Source of the DNA: CAWAND01 sp963807065
GTDB taxonomy: Bacteria > Chloroflexota > Anaerolineae > Anaerolineales > E44-bin32
NCBI GenBank assembly: GCA_963807065.1
Contig: CAWDZQ010000001.1
Coordinates: 62,001-126,000 of the forward strand
Length of the DNA stretch: 64,000 bases
Reading direction: 5' to 3'
The notes under the pieces are model-generated. The model ran no database searches. It was not told the origin of the DNA and worked only from the letters and a program-made list of their open reading frames with translations. Position numbers and translations under genes: made by a program. This document shows, piece by piece, positions 55,001 to 63,765 of the stretch (position 1 is its first letter; each line of letters starts with the position of its first letter).

Positions 55001-57394
55001 TTCGGTGGTCAAAGGGTATCGTGAAGGGACCCTGGCTATGCTGCCGTACTGTCGATTAGAGCTGATGACCAGGTCATCACCTCGCGACAATGCATCGACC
55101 AGACGTTCAAGCTTATCGGGGACGCCATCCGCGTTGTCGTCTTGATTATCGGGCCAGTAAAGCTCCTGGTTGACCCCGGTGTACCGCCCGCTGTAGTCGT
55201 AGCCCTCCAGGTTGACCGGAAGCCCATCGTCCCAACTCGTTTCACTGATCAAGACCGTGGGCCGAAGCGCAAGAGCGCCCGGGCCATCGAGCGTCAACGT
55301 GAGCTGATAACTGACTCCGGATTCGATGGTCACTTGGCGATTAAACGGCACGATAAGGGAGGTCTGCCCGTCGTTCGACGGCTGAATCTGGATCTGGCCT
55401 TTGGCGATCGAGTTCCCCGGATCGGTCTCCTTGACCAGCGAAACCTGCAGACGCGCGGGCGACGAGCCGCCGGAGATCCGTCTGATGTGTGGCAGGTCGA
55501 CTCCGGTCAGCAAGCCGGCCTGATGAACCTGAGCGATGAGCGACTGAGGCTGACCGCCAATCAGGACGTCAGTTTGCGCCGGCAGTGAGACCAAACTGCT
55601 TATCGAATCGACACCCGATGCCTGAAGCAGGCTCATCTGACCCTGGAAGCCCAGACCCCCGCTCCCCTCCACTTTCAGCCGCAGGCCATAGGTGTGCAGC
55701 TCGATCATTGGCACCGGCTCGGGAAGCGGGATCTGCACTTGCCCCGAGGACATCCCGGTCAGATCCACCGACGTGCCTTCAGCCACGGGGGTTCCCAGGG
55801 CGGGCGTATCGTAGATTGTCACCCGGACCTGTTTGGGGCCTGAGGCCGGATCGAGATCCGTGACTTGCGGCAGGAACATGGCTGTCAGCGAAGCGCCGGA
55901 TTGGGCGACAAAGCTGGTGGTCAGGCTTTCCCCGGCTTCCAATCCCACTGCAAGTGACGTAGGGAGCGGTTCGAGCTGATCCTGACCACCCGGCACCTGC
56001 ACCGTGAAGTTGACCGCCGCCGGAAGGTGATGGTAGATCCAACGCGAGGCCGCCACGCGCGTCATCGGCTGCTGATAGATGTGGACGAACGCCAAAGCAT
56101 AGAATGACGTCCCCAGCAGGACGCCCCCGACGGCCACTGCGGCAACCGGACGCGCTAACCTGGCAAGTCGTGGTCTGAACCACTTGGGTGCGCCACGCCA
56201 GACCTCGACCAGTGCCCAGGCCGCCAGGATCGCCAGCGTGGGATAGACGGGCAGCTGATAACGCATGGCTCGCGTGAAGCTCAACGATTGCCACGCAAAG
56301 TACCCACCCGTCCATAGGACGGGGATCAGGTGGCGATCCCAACTCCGCTTCTTTGCGATCTCGACCGCTGCCCATCCCCAACCAAGCCACGCGGTAACGC
56401 CCAGCGGTAGACCGAGTCCCCATAGGACCATGTTGCGCAGTGAGAACAGGATGGGCGCTCGATCCGCCCATTGAAGGGCGGGCGGAAAATCCACCTCACC
56501 GCTGCTCTGGTGGAGGATCTCGGTCATGGATGACATCCATCCCGGGTTGATCCGGATGTCAAAGAAAGACGTTCCGACGAAAGCGTACGGCTGAAAAACG
56601 CGGAAGGTGACGAACGAAATCAGCGCTGCCAGAGCAAGTCCCTTGATCCCGCTGAGCAGCTCATCTGGCTTGGTTTCCGTGCTCACCTTCAGGTAGCGAA
56701 TGAGCCCAGCCAGCGCCACAACCAACGCCAAAGGGAGGGTATTGATCTTGGACGCCATCGCCATGCCCAGTGCCAGGCCAAACAGGCCATAGTCTGCCAA
56801 TCGTCCTTCGTCCAAAACCCTCACCGCCAAATACAAACCGGCGATGACAAAAGTGTTCGCCATCGGGTCCACGACGAAGAAATGGGCATGCTGAATGAGC
56901 AGAACCGAGGCCGATCCGAAGGCGGCAGCCAGCAAACCCGTCCAAACCCCATACAGGCGGCGCCCCAGCAAGAAGAGGAGGACTAGGCTGGCCAGGTCAA
57001 AGGTAGCCGACGTTGCCCGCCCAACCAAGTAGATCTGGTCATATCCGGTTTGACCAAGCCATTCGCCCAGCAGGCGCACGAGGAAGATAGGCAGCGTCCC
57101 GTAGACGAAGAAAGTGTTGCCCGAATTGGCCGGATTCAGCGGGGAGATGGCGGTGTTGAAGTAGTCGCCCAAGGTCTTAGGCAGGCGCAGGCTGGATTCG
57201 ACAATCGTCAGAAAGCGCTCGTCCGGATGCAGGTGCGTTCCGGCGTCCCAATTGAGGCCCGTGAACCTCAGGAAAGCGCCAAAGGCGATGACCAGGGCGA
57301 GCACCACCCAAGGCAGCACGGCTCGCGAATCGAAACGACCGCCTGAATTTGGTGCTGCCTCTTGCGTCGGAGCGGTCTCCAGCGGTTCGATCAT
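52073..57394 (-). CDS. Fused GT39-type glycosyltransferase and DUF2298 protein
   Basis: The 1773-residue protein has three parts. Residues about 25-440 are a multipass GT39/PMT-like module with the catalytic acidic motif HLHPDERFLT. Residues about 450-960 are a hydrophilic, extracytoplasmic beta-rich region holding a calcium-loop-like DNQDDNADGVPD. Residues about 970-1770 are a full DUF2298 module with NYYYFGFVLVG, KPMDLSYLTAV, FPFFTFLYADLHAH and RMNTVFKFYLQVW. The DUF2298 half is paralogous to the next gene. The 4-base overlaps at both ends make it part of a tightly coupled operon. It probably transfers sugar from a polyprenol carrier outside the membrane. Substrate is unknown. Confidence 0.88.
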   Translation of the reverse strand: MIEPLETAPTQEAAPNSGGRFDSRAVLPWVVLALVIAFGAFLRFTGLNWDAGTHLHPDERFLTIVESSLRLPKTLGDYFNTAISPLNPANSGNTFFVYGTLPIFLVRLLGEWLGQTGYDQIYLVGRATSATFDLASLVLLFLLGRRLYGVWTGLLAAAFGSASVLLIQHAHFFVVDPMANTFVIAGLYLAVRVLDEGRLADYGLFGLALGMAMASKINTLPLALVVALAGLIRYLKVSTETKPDELLSGIKGLALAALISFVTFRVFQPYAFVGTSFFDIRINPGWMSSMTEILHQSSGEVDFPPALQWADRAPILFSLRNMVLWGLGLPLGVTAWLGWGWAAVEIAKKRSWDRHLIPVLWTGGYFAWQSLSFTRAMRYQLPVYPTLAILAAWALVEVWRGAPKWFRPRLARLARPVAAVAVGGVLLGTSFYALAFVHIYQQPMTRVAASRWIYHHLPAAVNFTVQVPGGQDQLEPLPTSLAVGLEAGESLTTSFVAQSGASLTAMFLPQVTDLDPASGPKQVRVTIYDTPALGTPVAEGTSVDLTGMSSGQVQIPLPEPVPMIELHTYGLRLKVEGSGGLGFQGQMSLLQASGVDSISSLVSLPAQTDVLIGGQPQSLIAQVHQAGLLTGVDLPHIRRISGGSSPARLQVSLVKETDPGNSIAKGQIQIQPSNDGQTSLIVPFNRQVTIESGVSYQLTLTLDGPGALALRPTVLISETSWDDGLPVNLEGYDYSGRYTGVNQELYWPDNQDDNADGVPDKLERLVDALSRGDDLVISSNRQYGSIARVPSRYPLTTEYYRLLFNCPAPQAVADCAASAQPGGVQNAIGYKLVQVFQSDPQLLGLDFNDQTAEEAFTVYDHPKVFIFQRTDAFSAQALRAQLSAVDLSGVKNSVPKDLKAGSGLTLMLPEERWAAQQLAGTWRQLFPPGNPLNQSQILAVVAWWLLVTILGWLVFPIVRLAFPGLQDAGYPLARVTGLLLMAWGSWILGSFGVPVTRTAIALLVVGIAAFSFGLAWRDRHDLVAFVRGHWRQMLWVEVLALSFFAIDLAIRLGNPDLWHPAKGGEKPMDLSYLTAVIKSAGFPPYDPWFAGGYINYYYFGFVLVGMPIKLLGLVPEVAYNLVLPTLFSMLALGAYCVGTNLLASRSQKPGALDPRVAGVAAALMMVLLGNLGTVQLIYDSLRQMGGGLGVGLLDAVSGLGQVVFQHAHLPIALDHWYWNPSRAIPPGPGEPGPITEFPFFTFLYADLHAHMISLPLTVAALAWAVSWLLANRDGEPRRWLDVVVSLFIGGLLIGALKPTNTWDFPVYLTLGGLATLGGAWLRLRSLRPATWLRAAWTTGSLVGLTLLLYEPFSRWYGQGYTQPQLWEGSKTPVSAYLTVYGLFLFLMVAWMIWESRQWMAETPISALSRLRPYGELFLAALVMFAAAVGLAAAFGYTVALISFPMVLWAGLLFLRPGQSLEKRIVLVLIGTGAALTFVVEVVVLKGDIGRMNTVFKFYLQVWTLFSIASAAALFWVLTDLGWWAAIWKNLWQLGLAGLVFGAALYPMTAAPAKIADRMAENAPHTLDGMAYMAYAMRGELSTSFATDEDYQAIQWMQSNVEGSPVIVEANIPEYRWGTRFTIYTGLPGVVGWNWHQRQQRVAVGEEQVTDRVIAVTNFYMTRSVNDAMTFLRRYQVKYIVWGRLEQVYYGDVGPCLAAGPDSAGVICDLSGRALGMTQPDVPASACQVLDAQTIPASLDCPTHAADKFTIMQALGLITPVFHTGETTIYQVMP

Positions 57395-59616
57395 GGCGCC
57401 GGACCGGAGGCGTCGGCCCCGGAAAGATCGGAAATCTTGGGCGGTACCAGGAAGACGGCGATGTCCTTGCCGGGTTGGTCAGACTGGGCGATCGACCAGC
57501 GGCCAGACGGGAAGAGTTGGGAAAGCAGATCCTGATCGGGCTTGTCCTGGGTGTTGACCAAGAAGAGCTGCGCCCGGGGTTCGTCCTGGAGCTGCGGCAG
57601 TTGATCCGTGGTCGTGCTGTAGTCCTTGGCGGGCTGGCCGGCGTTGATTCCCACAAGTCGGCCGTCCATCCAGAACGGAAATGGCACCATGTGGGCGGTT
57701 TCGTACGACCCGACCGAATCGGCGAAGCCCTTCACAATTTCTCCCGCCTGGGCCGTGTTCCACGCACTTTGTAGGTTCAGCTTGGCAAAATCGATCAGCA
57801 CCAGCCGGTAGTTGATGACCGCCGATATCACAAACAAGACGCCCAGGCCGGCGTAGACCGGCGTCATCGCAGATCTGCGGCCAGCCCAAACTTGTTTGGC
57901 CCAGTCGATGACGGCCACTACGGCAATGGCCGCCAGGGTGAAGGCCGGGATATAGGCCCCCGAAGCGCGGTGCAGAGCCGGGTTCTCATCCGGGAAGGCA
58001 AGGGCCAGGGTGGACGGCAGCATGAGCAGGGGGATGCTGACCAGCGTGAACGCGTCCCGCCAATCTCGCCGGCGCAGATATCGGACGAACATCAGCACCG
58101 CCCCCAGGTGAAAGAACGCTCCCGTCAGCCAATCCAGAGCCGGCCGGTGTGGGACGGAGGCGATCCAGATTTGTCCGTCGTCCCAGCCAAAGATGCCCAG
58201 GCCGCTCACCACGTTGTCGCGGAAGATGGCCAAAGGCGGCGCTGGGAAGGCCCGCTCGGCTGTCCCCATCCGGCTCATCATTCGAAAGAAGACCTGGTCT
58301 GGGTGCTCGACCGCCACCCGGAACAAGGGCAGGACGAAGACGAACCCCACGGCTCCCATGACCGCCAAGACCGCCAACGTCGGCAGGCGTTGACCACGCG
58401 AAGCACGGTGCAGGAGGAAGATGGCCACGCCGGCCGCCATCACCACCGGGAGGATGCGGGCCGGGGAGTAGCCGTTCATCCCTATGCCGACTGCGGCAGC
58501 GCACAGCAACAGGTCGTTGCGACGATGCGTGCGCAAACCCTTCACCAGGTAGTAGAGGGCTGGAGCAGCGAATAGGGCGTAGAAGGGGAAGCGGAGGCCG
58601 AGCCGGCTGATGACATTCGGCCAGTAGCCGATGCCCGCCAATGCCGTGGCGAGGAGGCCCACCCGGCTGCCGCCCATCTCCTTCCCGAATAGATAGATGT
58701 AGGGCAGGGTCAGCAGACCCGCCGCAGCGGTAACCAGCTTGAGGGTGAGGAATGACAGCCCCGTCCCAAACACTTTTGCCGTGAACGCCGCCAGGTAGAA
58801 CTCGATCATCTCACGCCCGGTGTTCCTGAAGAAGAAGATCGAGTACTTGCCCTGGAGGACATCATAGACGTCAAGCAGCTTCTCAGCGTGATCACTCCAC
58901 ATTTCGAAGGGCACCTGTTCCAGATGGACCAGGCGAAAGGCCAGGGACAGTACGGCGACGCCGATCATCGCCCAATGCCAGGGACGGATGGAGACCCTCA
59001 ACAAAGGATGAAGGACCCATTCACGTGCTCGGGCCAGGTAGCCGCGCCAATCAACCCCCCCCTCCCAGAATGCCCCCACCATGGCGAAGATGGCCAGCGT
59101 CCATAGGATGATCGTCGAGGTGCGAAGTGTGTTCTGGCTTGACGCCAGGACAGTGAGGAGAGAGAACCCAACTCCGGCTCCGAGCCACACGGGCCGAAAG
59201 TCGACATTGAGGTGGCCCTCCGCAGGTGTCTCCGGTGGCTGGAGGCGGAAATCGCCTGCCAAAGCCGCCCAGCCAATGAGGGCGGCGGCCGCCAGGTAGA
59301 GTACCAGCTCAAATTTCGGGCTGCCCACCCTTTGAGCCAATCCGAATTGGGCCACAAACGCCAGCCCGAGGGCCCCGGGCAGCCGCATATGCCCCGGCGT
59401 GACCTCGCCGATCAGGCTGTGCCAATCAAACTCACGCTGCGGCTCGCCGGGGGGCATGCCTGCCACAAGTTCGTGCGGCGCCTCGCTTTGGGTGTCGTCG
59501 TCGGACGCCTCCGGTATCGGTAGGGGGTGGCCGCCCACGACCGACTTCAACCAGTCTAGGACACTCGGCTCAGAGCCGTCGATTTCGGGTTCAGGAGGCA
59601 AAGGGCGATCGCCCAT
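57391..59616 (-). CDS. GT39/ArnT-like multipass glycosyltransferase
   Basis: The 741-residue protein has a hydrophilic, acidic N-terminal tail (about 1-75), two to four helices, then a GT39 core from about 210. The EMWSDHAEKLLDVYDV loop carries the expected acidic motif after the first core helix, followed by FFFRNTGREMIEFYLAA. The C-terminal 120 residues are soluble. A lipid-linked sugar donor is expected. Its ATG overlaps the methyltransferase stop by one base (TGATG) and its stop overlaps the next ATG by four. Confidence 0.85.
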   Translation of the reverse strand: MGDRPLPPEPEIDGSEPSVLDWLKSVVGGHPLPIPEASDDDTQSEAPHELVAGMPPGEPQREFDWHSLIGEVTPGHMRLPGALGLAFVAQFGLAQRVGSPKFELVLYLAAAALIGWAALAGDFRLQPPETPAEGHLNVDFRPVWLGAGVGFSLLTVLASSQNTLRTSTIILWTLAIFAMVGAFWEGGVDWRGYLARAREWVLHPLLRVSIRPWHWAMIGVAVLSLAFRLVHLEQVPFEMWSDHAEKLLDVYDVLQGKYSIFFFRNTGREMIEFYLAAFTAKVFGTGLSFLTLKLVTAAAGLLTLPYIYLFGKEMGGSRVGLLATALAGIGYWPNVISRLGLRFPFYALFAAPALYYLVKGLRTHRRNDLLLCAAAVGIGMNGYSPARILPVVMAAGVAIFLLHRASRGQRLPTLAVLAVMGAVGFVFVLPLFRVAVEHPDQVFFRMMSRMGTAERAFPAPPLAIFRDNVVSGLGIFGWDDGQIWIASVPHRPALDWLTGAFFHLGAVLMFVRYLRRRDWRDAFTLVSIPLLMLPSTLALAFPDENPALHRASGAYIPAFTLAAIAVVAVIDWAKQVWAGRRSAMTPVYAGLGVLFVISAVINYRLVLIDFAKLNLQSAWNTAQAGEIVKGFADSVGSYETAHMVPFPFWMDGRLVGINAGQPAKDYSTTTDQLPQLQDEPRAQLFLVNTQDKPDQDLLSQLFPSGRWSIAQSDQPGKDIAVFLVPPKISDLSGADASGPAP

Positions 59617-60401
59617 CAGGCTCGCCTTCTTGCGAGATAGAACGTGTACGTTCCGTCTTGTACCGTTGGCTCCTCAAAATACTTCCGCACCCATCGATCC
59701 GTCAATCCCAGATTCCAGGCCGTGGGCGCCAGAATCCAGCGGCCTGTCAGCCAGCGCGCCACAAGGCTTGGCCCCCCGAAGTAGTGGCCCCATTCGAGCA
59801 TGCTGAGGGCAGCCGGCGAGAAGTAGCTCTGGCTTCGCTCGATTTCGAAGCCGGCCGCATAGAATTTCTCACGCCAACCGTTCTCGTCGAAGAGATTCCA
59901 GGTGCGCGACATTCGCATGAACCATCCCCGATAAGCCTCCGCTAATCCGCTTAGGCCCATCGAGCGCAGGAGTTTGGGAAAACTCAGTTGAGTACGGTAG
60001 CCGGGATTGGGGACTGTGATGGCGAACGGCGATCCAGGTTTGAGCACTCGGCCAACCTCAGACAGGACCGCATCCAGATGCGGAATGTGCTCCAGAACAG
60101 AGTTGCTGATGCCGCTCGCAAAGGTCCCAGCGGCGTACGGCAGGCGGCCCCCGTCTGCCTGAATCAGGCTGCGGTAGCTCCCGCGCCGGCTGGCTTCGCG
60201 CAAGGACGGGAAATGCGGATCAACCCCCACGTCCAGAGGGCGATCGTAGGTCACTTCGGCGAAGTGACCGTCCCCGGCCCCGATGTCGAGGACCGGAGCG
60301 GGCAGGTCCACGGCCCCCATCATGCGCGCTTCGACCGCCCGCAAGGTCGCTCGAAAATAAGGCAAGGCACGCAGGTGCTGGTCGAGCAGGTCGCCCTTCA
60401 T
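59616..60401 (-). CDS. SAM-dependent methyltransferase
   Basis: The 261-residue class I methyltransferase of the Methyltransf_11 group has SAM-binding motif I VLDIGAGDGHF, then an acidic post-motif II and SNSVLEHIPHLD, and motif III VGRVLKPGSPFAI. The position between a GT4 and a GT39 gene points to methylation of a glycan or polyprenol intermediate. ATG 60401 overlaps the GT4 stop by 4 bases. Confidence 0.88.
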   Translation of the reverse strand: MKGDLLDQHLRALPYFRATLRAVEARMMGAVDLPAPVLDIGAGDGHFAEVTYDRPLDVGVDPHFPSLREASRRGSYRSLIQADGGRLPYAAGTFASGISNSVLEHIPHLDAVLSEVGRVLKPGSPFAITVPNPGYRTQLSFPKLLRSMGLSGLAEAYRGWFMRMSRTWNLFDENGWREKFYAAGFEIERSQSYFSPAALSMLEWGHYFGGPSLVARWLTGRWILAPTAWNLGLTDRWVRKYFEEPTVQDGTYTFYLARRRA

Positions 60402-61564
60402 CGGCTTCCCCTATCGCCCAGCCGTGGGAAAAGTTGATTGATCAGGCTCTCGTAGTCTTCGGCAACCTTGGCCGGCAGGTAGGTCGCTTCCAGAGTCTTC
60501 CGGTCGCCCACATAACCCTCGGGATGAGCGACGATATCGATGATCGCTTCGGCGATGGCGCCTGGATCGCCGACGGGTGTGATCCTGCCCATGCCGGTGG
60601 TTGTCACCGGCTGTCGGACGCCGGGCAAGTCACTGGCCACCACTGGTGTCCCCCTCAGCATCGATTCAATCTGCACCAGTCCGAAGGTCTCGGTATTGTT
60701 GATACTGGGGAGGACGGTCACATCGCAGCGATCGTAAAAGGCCGTCATTTGGGGTGGATTGAGCGTCCCTAGAAAGGACCAGCAGTCCTTGAATGCCTCG
60801 AGCTGTGGGGCCAATCGCTTGGCGTAGTCCGTTTCGCCCAACACGTTTTCGTAAGGTCCGGCAAAGAGCACGTGGGCGCCGGGGTGTCGCTGGCGAATGG
60901 CGGGAAGTGCGTCCAGCAGGTGCTCCACCCCCTTCTCAGTGGCCAGGCGCGCCGCCATGCCGATGACTGGAAATCGGCCTTCGACCAGACCCTCGAGCGT
61001 GGCCTTGAAGGCCTCGTCGGGCGGAGCGACCTCCACTGGAGGCGGTATCACCGTCAGCTTGTGCAACTGCCGCGAGAGGAATGGCGAATGGGTGGCGAAA
61101 TCCCGCGTGTAGGCGACCACGCGATGGGCCAACGAGCCTGAAATCCGATTAGCGGCCGAAACCACGGTGTCGGCGGCCCGGTTGATCAGCCCGGGAGGAA
61201 GCTCCAAATCCGAATGGTAGGTCAGCAGCGTGGGGCGCCGGAGCAGTCGGCCCCTCAAAGCGATCCCGGCGGCATCCAGTTGCGGCAGATGCAGGCTCAC
61301 CGCATCGTGGGCCAGCACCTCGCGAGTGGCGTCTAGTCCGATGGTGGGCATGATCACTCCCTTGCTCACCCGCATTATCACCGGCACCCTGCGAATGCGC
61401 ACACCGTTCTGGGCGTCGTCGATGGGCAAGGCACGGTCATACTGCGATGTCAGGACTGTGACCTGGTGACCTCTTTGAACCAGCGCCCGCGCCAGCCGTT
61501 CGACGTAGATCGTCAGGCCCGAAACGTGCGGGCGATAATACGTCAGCGCTACCAGGATCTTCAT
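60398..61564 (-). CDS. GT4 glycosyltransferase
   Basis: The 388-residue GT-B enzyme of the PimB/WbpX-like GT4 group has the N-terminal acceptor-side motif YYRPHVSGLTIYVERLARAL, given as PHVSGLTIYVERLA, then YHSDLELP and PPPVEV. The donor side has GMAARLATEKGVEHLL and the E-x7-E region NNTETFGLVQIESMLRG. It likely transfers a hexose to a lipid-linked acceptor at the cytoplasmic face. ATGA overlaps at both ends tie it to the flippase-like and methyltransferase genes. Confidence 0.9.
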   Translation of the reverse strand: MKILVALTYYRPHVSGLTIYVERLARALVQRGHQVTVLTSQYDRALPIDDAQNGVRIRRVPVIMRVSKGVIMPTIGLDATREVLAHDAVSLHLPQLDAAGIALRGRLLRRPTLLTYHSDLELPPGLINRAADTVVSAANRISGSLAHRVVAYTRDFATHSPFLSRQLHKLTVIPPPVEVAPPDEAFKATLEGLVEGRFPVIGMAARLATEKGVEHLLDALPAIRQRHPGAHVLFAGPYENVLGETDYAKRLAPQLEAFKDCWSFLGTLNPPQMTAFYDRCDVTVLPSINNTETFGLVQIESMLRGTPVVASDLPGVRQPVTTTGMGRITPVGDPGAIAEAIIDIVAHPEGYVGDRKTLEATYLPAKVAEDYESLINQLFPRLGDRGSR

Positions 61565-62556
61565 GCCACGAGAGTTTCTTGCGCTCGTCGGAAGAACTTC
61601 TGGGCCTGTTCTGCCAACCCCAAGATGGTCCGACCTTCCCTGGCCAGACCGATGGCGCCCAGACTGCCCGTGGTCACTAGCGACAAAGCGTGCGCCAAGA
61701 CCGCCAGGCTCACGGCGACAGCCTGCGGCACCCCGAAGACCAGCAAAGCAGCCACCGTCGACAGCTCATATACCCCGACCGCTCCCGGCGACGAAGGCAG
61801 CGCAGCCCCAAAGGCGGTGACGCCGGTCACGAAGATCAGGATCGTGGGGGACCAGGTCAAGCCGAACATGCGCATCATCAGCGCCAGGCTGAACCAGGCG
61901 GTGACCCAAGCGAGCAGACTCCACGCACCCGACCTGATCAAGCGCGACGGCCGGGCCGCCTCCCCCAGGCCGCGTGCGAAGTCATCCATCGTCTTCAGCA
62001 ATCGCATCCATCCTGCGCCGGGAAGATGTTCCACCAGCCGCATGATGTTCTTTTGGTTCAGCGCCAAAACCGCCGTCCCTAGCAAGAGTACAGCCAATAC
62101 GACCCCGGCCGCCTGCAACACCTGACCCGCCCAAACCGGGGCCGCCATGGCGCTGATGGCCAGTGCCAGTCCGGCCAGGCTCACCGCCACATCGATCAGT
62201 CGTTCGATGACGACCGTTGCCAAGGCCGCGCCTCCGCTTACCTGCCCAGTCTGGCTCACCGAGTACGCCCGACCCAGCTCGCCCAAGCGCAGAGGAAGGA
62301 CATTGTTGAGCAAGTAACCTTCATTCAGCGCCCAGAAGACCTTGCTATAGGGCGCCCGTTCGCTTAGCAGGACATGCCAGCTCCTGGCGCGCGCGAACAG
62401 GCCAATCACGATCATTCCGGCCGCCGGGACAAGGTAGATGGGATCCGCCGAGCGCACGACTTCCACCACGCGGTCGGGTTGCACACCCCAAAAAGCGATC
62501 GCCAGGGCGACCAGGCTGACCAGAAGCCCGACGACCCAGCTCCGAGCATTCTCCAA
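61561..62556 (-). CDS. Lysylphosphatidylglycerol synthase-type flippase-like membrane protein (UPF0104)
   Basis: The 331-residue protein has about eight membrane helices and the LPG_synthase_TM/UPF0104 signatures LLNNVLPLRLGELGRAY and ALPSSPGAVGVYELSTV. Relatives flip or modify lipid-linked products. The longest open frame begins at 62637, but that is upstream of a TATAAT at 62614-62619. I therefore favour TTG 62556 (LENARSWVVG), preceded by GAGGGG. GTG 62574 is also possible. It is followed by the GT4 gene with a 4-base overlap and begins the tightly coupled part of the cluster. Confidence 0.8.
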   Translation of the reverse strand: MENARSWVVGLLVSLVALAIAFWGVQPDRVVEVVRSADPIYLVPAAGMIVIGLFARARSWHVLLSERAPYSKVFWALNEGYLLNNVLPLRLGELGRAYSVSQTGQVSGGAALATVVIERLIDVAVSLAGLALAISAMAAPVWAGQVLQAAGVVLAVLLLGTAVLALNQKNIMRLVEHLPGAGWMRLLKTMDDFARGLGEAARPSRLIRSGAWSLLAWVTAWFSLALMMRMFGLTWSPTILIFVTGVTAFGAALPSSPGAVGVYELSTVAALLVFGVPQAVAVSLAVLAHALSLVTTGSLGAIGLAREGRTILGLAEQAQKFFRRAQETLVA

Positions 62557-62613
62557 GGATATCCCCTCACGCACAGAAAGACCCCGCCCGGGCTCTGGGC
62601 TGGGAATCGGGGC

Positions 62614-62619
62614 ATTATA
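62614..62619 (-). promoter_or_regulatory. -10 element of the glycan operon
   Basis: Perfect TATAAT on the minus strand in the 96-bp space after the epimerase, with no good -35. It suggests a second transcription start for the flippase-to-cmk genes and argues against the 62637 start codon. Confidence 0.4.
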
Positions 62620-62652
62620 GCACTTTGAAACTTTCACCCTTGACGGGGAGAG

Positions 62653-63681
62653 TCAGGCCTGGAACAGCTCAGTGTTGGCGTCCACCCATTCGTACAACCG
62701 CCGGACACCGTCCTGCGCGCTGACTTCGGGCGACCAACCGAAGGCCTCATAGGCCTTGCGAACATCGGAGACGTAAATCTTCTGATCGCCAGGCCGCCAA
62801 TCCTGGAAATCGAATTCGATCGACGAGCCCACCAGCTCCTCGAGCATAGGACCGAATTCGCGCCACACCGACAGGCTGTTCTCAGGGCCCCCGCCCATGT
62901 TGTACACCTGTCCAGCGGTGACACCGATGTTGTCAATCGCTCCCCGCATGGCGCGAATCAGATCGTCCACAAACAAGACGTCGCGAACCTGCTTCCCATC
63001 CCCGTAGATCGTGATCGGCCGCCCAAGTCGGGCAGCGATGGCGAACCATGCCAGCCAGCCCTGATCCTCGACGCCGAACTGTCTCGGGCCGTAAATGCAC
63101 GAATTGCGGAACACGATCGTGCGCAGGCCATAGATACGATGATAGTCGTGCACATACTGATCCGCCGTTCCCTTGGAACAGCCATACGGCGAATGGAAGT
63201 CGAGCGGAGCCGTCTCCGAGATGCCGAGCTCGAGATCGGCGTAGCGGTAACGAGTGGACTCCTCGACCACGACCTGGTCGAGCATCTCACCATAGACTTT
63301 GTTGGTGGAGGTGAAAAGCAGCGCCGGGTCGATGCCCAAGCTGCGCACCGATTCAAGCAAATTGAGCGTACCCAGAGCGTTGATCTCGAAGTCAAGGCGC
63401 GGATCGACGACGGAGGTGGTCACGGCCACCTGGGCCGCCAAATGGATCAGGGCCTCGAAGGGCGCATGGGCGGAGAGGGCAGCCGTGAGGCCGGCCGCAT
63501 CGCGCACATCGGCCCTGACGAATTCCAATTCTGGGTGGTTCGATTGGAGCCAGGCCAGGTTCTTCTCGCTCCCTGAACGGGACAGGTTATCGAGGATTAC
63601 CACCGACTCCCCATCCTCGAGCAGTCGATGGGCGGTGTTGGCGCCGATGAATCCGGCGCCCCCGGTAATCAAGGTCTTCAT
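62653..63681 (-). CDS. NAD-dependent nucleotide-sugar epimerase, CDP-paratose 2-epimerase-like
   Basis: The 342-residue extended short-chain dehydrogenase has TLITGGAGFIGANTA at the N-terminus, LIHLAAQVAV, the serine/threonine site LLFTSTNKVYG and the catalytic Y-x3-K in SPYGCSKGTADQYV. RNSCIYGPRQFG and the C-terminal NMGGGPENSLS are the pattern I associate with CDP-paratose/tyvelose 2-epimerases. Start ATG 63681 follows GGAGG. It would provide an activated deoxy- or epimerised sugar for the transferases downstream. The exact sugar is not certain. Confidence 0.87.
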   Translation of the reverse strand: MKTLITGGAGFIGANTAHRLLEDGESVVILDNLSRSGSEKNLAWLQSNHPELEFVRADVRDAAGLTAALSAHAPFEALIHLAAQVAVTTSVVDPRLDFEINALGTLNLLESVRSLGIDPALLFTSTNKVYGEMLDQVVVEESTRYRYADLELGISETAPLDFHSPYGCSKGTADQYVHDYHRIYGLRTIVFRNSCIYGPRQFGVEDQGWLAWFAIAARLGRPITIYGDGKQVRDVLFVDDLIRAMRGAIDNIGVTAGQVYNMGGGPENSLSVWREFGPMLEELVGSSIEFDFQDWRPGDQKIYVSDVRKAYEAFGWSPEVSAQDGVRRLYEWVDANTELFQA

Positions 63682-63765
63682 TCCGTCCTCCAAACCGCCA
63701 GTGTCATCGGTGCTCGGCCAGGTTTGGCCCCCGGCTGAGGGTCAGGCACCGGGATTTCGGCTAGA

